Assembly (NCBI GenBank): GCA_037893225.1
Contig: JAZGUH010000120.1
Location: 992,001-1,056,000, forward strand
Reading direction: 5' to 3'
Source: Hippasteria phrygiana
Lineage: Eukaryota > Echinodermata > Asteroidea > Valvatida > Goniasteridae
Length of the DNA: 64,000 nt
A program made the position numbers and the translations under genes. The notes below the pieces were generated by a model, which saw only the letters and a program-made list of their open reading frames with translations, ran no database searches and was not told the DNA's origin. Shown one piece after another: positions 60,901 through 64,000 of the stretch (its first letter is position 1; each line of letters opens with the position of its first letter).

Positions 60901-62738
60901 TTAGTTCGAAAAACCTACTCGCTTATCTCGGCCACTATTCGGCTGAACTTGGGTCTGAGGAGCTGGATATTAATCTGGATGTTGCTGAGAAGTCACTCTT
61001 TCCAACAGTATCAAGATTGTGTGCAATTTCGTTCAACATCGTGTCGAAAAACGGCGTCATTTGGGGCCCAAGTTGCGTGGTGGGGGTGTCGGCTAGTCCC
61101 ATTGTATAGCATGTGCAGTTGTGCGGGAATGCAGAAAGATTACTTCGAAAAATCTACTCGCTTATCTCGGCCACTATTCGGCTGGACGTGGGTCTGAGGA
61201 GCTGGATATTGGTCTGGATGTTGCTGAGAAGTCACTCTTTCCAACAGTATCAAGATTGAGCGCAATTTCGTTCAACATCGGGTGGAAAAACGGCGTCATT
61301 TGGGGCCCAAGTTGCGTGGTGGGGGTGTCGGCTAGTCCCATTGTATAGCATGTGCAGTTATGCGGGAATGTAGAAAGATTACTTCGAAAAACCTACTTGC
61401 TTATCTCGGCCACTATTCGGCTGAACGTGGGTCTGAGGAGCTGGATATTGGTCTGGATGTTGCTGAGAAGTCACTCTTTCCAACAGTATCAAGATTGTGC
61501 GCAATTTCGTTCAACATCGGGTCGAAAAACGGCGTCATTTGGGGGCCCAAGTTGCGTGGTGGGGGTGTCGGCTAGTCCCATTGTATAGCATGTGCAGTTA
61601 TGCGGGAATGCAGAAAAATTAGTTCGAAAAACCTACTCGCTTATCTCGGCCACCATTCGGCTGAACTTGGGTCTGAGGAACTGGATATTGGTCTGGATGT
61701 TGCTGAGAAGTCACTCTTTCCAACAGTATCAAGATTGGGTGCAATTTCCTTCAACATCGGGTCGAAAACGGCGTCATTTGGGGCCCAAGTTGCGTGGTGG
61801 GGGTGTCAGCTAGTCCCATTGTATAGCATGTGCAGTTATGCGGGAATGCAGACAAATTCGTTCGACAAACCTACTCGTTTATCTCGGCCACCATTCGGCT
61901 GAACTTGGGTCTGAGGAGCTGGATATTGGTATGGATGTTGCTGAGAAGTCACTCTTTCCAACAGTATCAAGATTGGGCGCAATTTCGTTCAACATCGGGT
62001 CGAAAAACGGCGTCATTTGGGGCCCAAGTTGCGTGGTGGGGGTGTCGGCTAGTCCCATTGTATAGCATGTGAAGTTATGCGGGAATGCAGAAAAATTAGT
62101 TCGAAAAACCTACTCGCTTATCTCGGTCACCATTCGGCTGAACTTCGGTCGGAGGAGCTGAATATTGGTCTGGATGTTGCTGAGAAGTCACTCTTTCCAA
62201 CAGTATCAAGATTGTGTGCAGTTTCGTTCAACATCGGGTCGAAAAACGTCGTAATTTGGGGCCAAAGTTGCGTGGTGGGGGTGTCGGCTAGTCCCATTGT
62301 ATAGTGTGTGCAGTTATGCGGGAATGTAGAAAGATTACTTCGAAAAACCTACTCGCTTATCTCGGTCACTATTCGGCTGAACTTGGGTCTGAGGAGCTGG
62401 ATATTAATCTGGATGTTGCTGAGAAGTCACTCTTTCCAACAGTATCAAGATTGTGTGCAATTTCGTTCAACATCGTGTCGAAAAACGGCGTCATTTGGGG
62501 CCCAAGTTGCGTGGTGGGGGTGTCGGCTAGTCCCATTGTATAGCATGTGCAGTTGTGCGGGAATGCAGAAAGATTACTTCGAAAAACCTACTTGCTTATC
62601 TCGGCCACTATTCGGCTGAACGTGGGTCTGAGGAGCTGGATATTGGTCTGGATGTTGCTGAGAAGTCACTCTTTCCAACAGTATCAAGATTGTGCGCAAT
62701 TTCCTTCAACATCGGGTCGAAAAACGGCGTCATTTGGG
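55045..62738 (+). repeat. 4,304-bp (18-monomer) duplication overlapping the 2,869-bp one
   Basis: Tract 55045-58434 recurs at 59349-62738, offset 4,304 bp. Shared markers are ATCGTGTCG (56578/60882 and 58012/62316), GGCTGGACG (56817/61121), GTGTCAGCTAG (57296/61600), AACGTCGTAATTTGG (57773/62077) and CTCGGTCACTATTC (58012/62316). Later changes distinguish the copies: GGGGATG only in 55382, GAGGAACTGG at 61600 against GAGAAGCTGG at 57296, GTATAGTGTGTG before 62316, and loss of one G at about 62740. The stretch 58491-59348 carries K/D, E, E/F hybrid and G monomers related to 51079-52175. Confidence 0.87.
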
Positions 62739-63272
62739 GCCCAAGTTGCGTGGTGGGGGTGTCGGCTAGTCCCATTGTATAGCATGTGCAGTTGTGCGGG
62801 AATGCAGACAAATTCGTTCGACAAACCTACTCGTTTATCTCGGCCACCATTCGGCTGAACTTGGGTCTGAGGAGCTGGATATTGGTATGGATGTTGCTGA
62901 GAAGTCACTCTTTCCAACAGTATCAAGATTGGGCGCAATTTCGTTCAACATCGGGTCGAAAAACGGCGTCATTTGGGGGCCCAAGTTGCGTGGTGGGGGT
63001 GTCGGCTAGTCCCATTGTATAGCATGTGAAGTTATGCGGGAATGCAGAAAAATTAGTTCGAAAAACCTACTCGCTTATCTCGGCCACCATTCGGCTGAAC
63101 TTGGGTCTGAGGAGCTAGATATTGGTCTGGATGTTGCTGAGAAGTCACTCTTTCCAACAGTATCAAGATTGTGTGCAATTTCGTTCAACATCGGGTCGAA
63201 AAACGTCGTCATTTGGGGCCAAAGTTGCGTGGTGGGGGTGTCGGCTAGACCCATTGTATAGCATGTGCAGTT
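62739..63272 (+). repeat. Mixed E/C and A monomers before the divergent end
   Basis: Monomer 62794 has the E head and GGTATGGATG but the 240-bp five-G right half, a combination not seen elsewhere. It is followed by a class A monomer at 63034 with AGCTAGATATTGG instead of AGCTGAATATTGG. The tail before 62794 reads GTTGTGCGGG rather than GTTATGCGGG. These joins suggest repeated exchange at the edge of the 4,304-bp duplication. Confidence 0.72.
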
Positions 63273-64000
63273 GTGCGGGAATGCAGAAAGATTACTTCGA
63301 AAAATCTACTCGCTTATCTCTGCCACTATTCGGCTGAACTTGGGTCTGAGGAGCTGGATATTGGTCTGGATGTTGCTGAGAAGTCACTCTTTCCAACAGT
63401 ATCAAGATTGGGCGCAATTTCGTTCAACATCGGGTCGAAAAACGGCGTCATTTGGGGCCCAAGTTGCGTGGTGGGGGTGTCGGCTAGTCCAATTGTATAG
63501 TCCCATTGTGCAGTTATGCGGGAATGCAGAAAAAATTAGATCGAAAAACCTACTCGCTTATCTCAGCCACTATTCGGCTGAACTTGGGTCCGAGGAGCTG
63601 GATATTGGTCTGGATGTTGCTGAGAAGTCACTCTTTCCAACATTATCAAGATTGGGCGCAAATTCGTTCAACATCGGGTCGAAAAACGGCGTCATTTGGG
63701 GCCCAAGTTGCGTGGTGGGGGTGTCGGCTAGACCCATTGTATAGCATGTGCAGTTGTGCGGGAATGCAGAAAGATTACTTCGAAAAATCTACTCGCTTAT
63801 CTCGGCCACTATTCGGCTGAACTTGGGTCTGAGGAGCTGGATATTGGTCTGGATGTTGCTGAGAAGTCACTCTTTCCAACAGTATCAAGATTGGGCGCAA
63901 TTTCGTTCAACATCGGGTCGAAAAACGGCGTCATTTGGGGGCCCAAGTTGCGTGGTGGGGGTGTCGGCTAGTCCAATTGTATAGCATGTGCAGTTATGCG
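63273..64000 (+). repeat. Divergent terminal monomers
   Basis: The last three monomers (63273, 63516, 63756) carry several private states: TCTCTGCCAC (63321), AGTCCAATTG (about 63490 and 63974), six As in GCAGAAAAAATTAG, TCTCAGCCAC (63565) and AACATTATC (63643). Monomer 63273 is 243 bp because of the 63501-63510 insertion. Monomer 63516 has some class I markers (ATCG head, TCCGAGG, CAAATTCG) but retains GGCTGAAC and GTTGCTGAG. The window ends inside the array. Confidence 0.8.
63487..63515 (+). other. Local template-switch insertion in the monomer tail
   Basis: The usual tail is TAGTCCCATTGTATAGCATGTGCAG. Here it reads TAGTCCAATTGTATAG, then TCCCATTG, then TGCAG. The inserted TAGTCCCATTGTG partly repeats the sequence just upstream, replacing CATG and adding 4 bp. 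A slip back to the TAG of GGCTAG during copying accounts for it. No other monomer has this form. Confidence 0.8.

Larger units (their letters stand above)
1..64000 (+). repeat. Satellite DNA array, ~239-bp monomer, 267 full copies
   Basis: The landmark ATGCGGGAATG, or a one-base variant, recurs every 238-240 bp from 179 to 63996, always on the + strand. The intervening sequence is alignable throughout, with most monomers differing from one another at only a few to about 20 positions. No non-satellite sequence interrupts it. Length changes sit almost only in two homopolymers: the A run of GTCGAAAAACGG and the G run of TTTGGGGCCC. Hand count of one monomer (9013-9251) gives 120 G+C of 239. The scale, uniform orientation and higher-order structure are typical of eukaryotic centromeric, pericentromeric or subtelomeric satellites; that location is inference. 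I do not recognise the family and name no species. Confidence 0.98.

Noticed and set aside
1..64000. Hundreds of overlapping open frames of 62-107 codons on both strands, several with repeated protein-like sequence
   Set aside because: They are the same monomer read in different frames. The period is 239 bp, so the frame rotates at each monomer and a stop in GTATAG ends the main frame. There is no start context, codon signature or continuous reading frame, and 1-bp indels are tolerated freely. No CDS is annotated.
1..64000. A giant gene encoding a tandem-repeat protein
   Set aside because: A coding repeat would need a period divisible by 3. Only the minority 240-bp monomers meet this, and no frame stays open over consecutive monomers beyond about 159 codons.
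1..64000. CRISPR array
   Set aside because: Repeats are 239 bp and contiguous. There are no short repeats alternating with unique spacers, and no cas-like genes.
1..64000. Tandem array of 5S rRNA, snRNA, spliced-leader or tRNA genes
   Set aside because: I looked for 5S internal control elements, known spliced-leader starts and a tRNA cloverleaf and found none. AGTTCGAAAAACC resembles a tRNA B box, but has two extra bases and no matching A box at the expected distance.
1..64000. G-quadruplex motif in GGGGCCCAAGTTGCGTGGTGGGGG
   Set aside because: Only two runs of three or more Gs occur close together in each monomer. The four-run rule is not met except with two-base runs, which is weak evidence.
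1..64000. The monomer as an ancient dimer of a ~120-bp unit
   Set aside because: TTCGTTCGACA (positions 20-30) resembles TTCGTTCAACA (147-157), and TCGAAAAAC occurs at 25-33 and 163-171, but the offsets (127 and 138) disagree with each other and with half the monomer. Flanking sequence does not align.
1..64000. Transposable-element origin or insertion
   Set aside because: No terminal repeats, target-site duplications, poly-A tails or transposase/reverse-transcriptase-like frames are visible, and no unrelated sequence interrupts the array.
1..64000. Bacterial, archaeal or phage origin
   Set aside because: A 64-kb homogeneous satellite without genes, ribosome binding sites or operons is not compatible with known prokaryotic or phage genomes.

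Overview
The window is one uninterrupted tandem array of a satellite DNA. A monomer of about 239 bp repeats head to tail, always in the same orientation, from the first base to the last. Counting from the first ATGCGGGAATG landmark at 179 to the last (cut by the window end) at 63996 gives 267 full monomers with a mean spacing of 239.0 bp. The window opens inside a monomer and closes inside another, so neither array edge is visible. I see no gene, structural RNA, transposable element, inversion or unrelated spacer. Tens of kilobases of homogenised, same-strand monomers with higher-order structure indicate eukaryotic heterochromatin: centromeric, pericentromeric or subtelomeric. The species cannot be told from the sequence and I do not recognise the family. 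The monomer is about 50% GC and keeps about 13 CpGs (hand count of one monomer), so it is not CpG-depleted.

Monomers fall into recurring variant classes. Most are 239 bp. A 238-bp form lacks one A in the GTCGAAAAACGG run, and a 240-bp form has an extra G in the TTTGGGGCCC run. Linked substitutions define about a dozen classes, here lettered A to Q, which recur in a partly fixed order. An eight-monomer cassette A-B-C-D-E-F-G-H starts at 4716, 7340, 12834, 17136 and 25264, and in altered form at 50361. Between cassettes lie runs built from I, J, K, L, M, N, P and Q. The intervals are irregular, so this is a plastic higher-order repeat (HOR), not one fixed unit.

Layout: 1-1851 mixed classes; 1852-4615 a 1,670-bp (7-monomer) duplication; 4716-6620 cassette 1; 6606-7099 a divergent pocket with a hairpin-associated deletion; 7340-9251 cassette 2; 9252-12833 I/J/K/L/M/N/P/Q run; 12834-14746 cassette 3; 14747-17322 a 1,434-bp (6-monomer) duplication; 17136-20233 cassette 4 plus a 957-bp (4-monomer) duplication; 19528-25263 two related blocks offset by 3,107 then 2,868 bp; 25264-27176 cassette 5; 27032-33162 a near-perfect 2,868-bp (12-monomer) duplication; 33152-34107 bridge; 34061-38900 a 2,630-bp (11-monomer) duplication; 38830-50171 about 2.6 copies of a 4,302-bp (18-monomer) HOR; 50122-52512 degenerate cassette 6; 52176-57910 a 2,869-bp duplication nested in a 4,304-bp (18-monomer) one reaching about 62738; 63001-64000 monomers with unusual private changes.

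The many short open frames on both strands are by-products of homogenisation. The period is not a multiple of 3, so the frame rotates from one monomer to the next. I therefore annotate no CDS. The interest of the window is in its turnover: nested duplications of different ages, a monomer-sized conversion tract, template-switch scars, stepwise class formation and a CENP-B-box-like motif with one extra base. Duplicate comparisons were made by eye, using diagnostic substitutions and conceptual translations of overlapping frames. They are not computed alignments.
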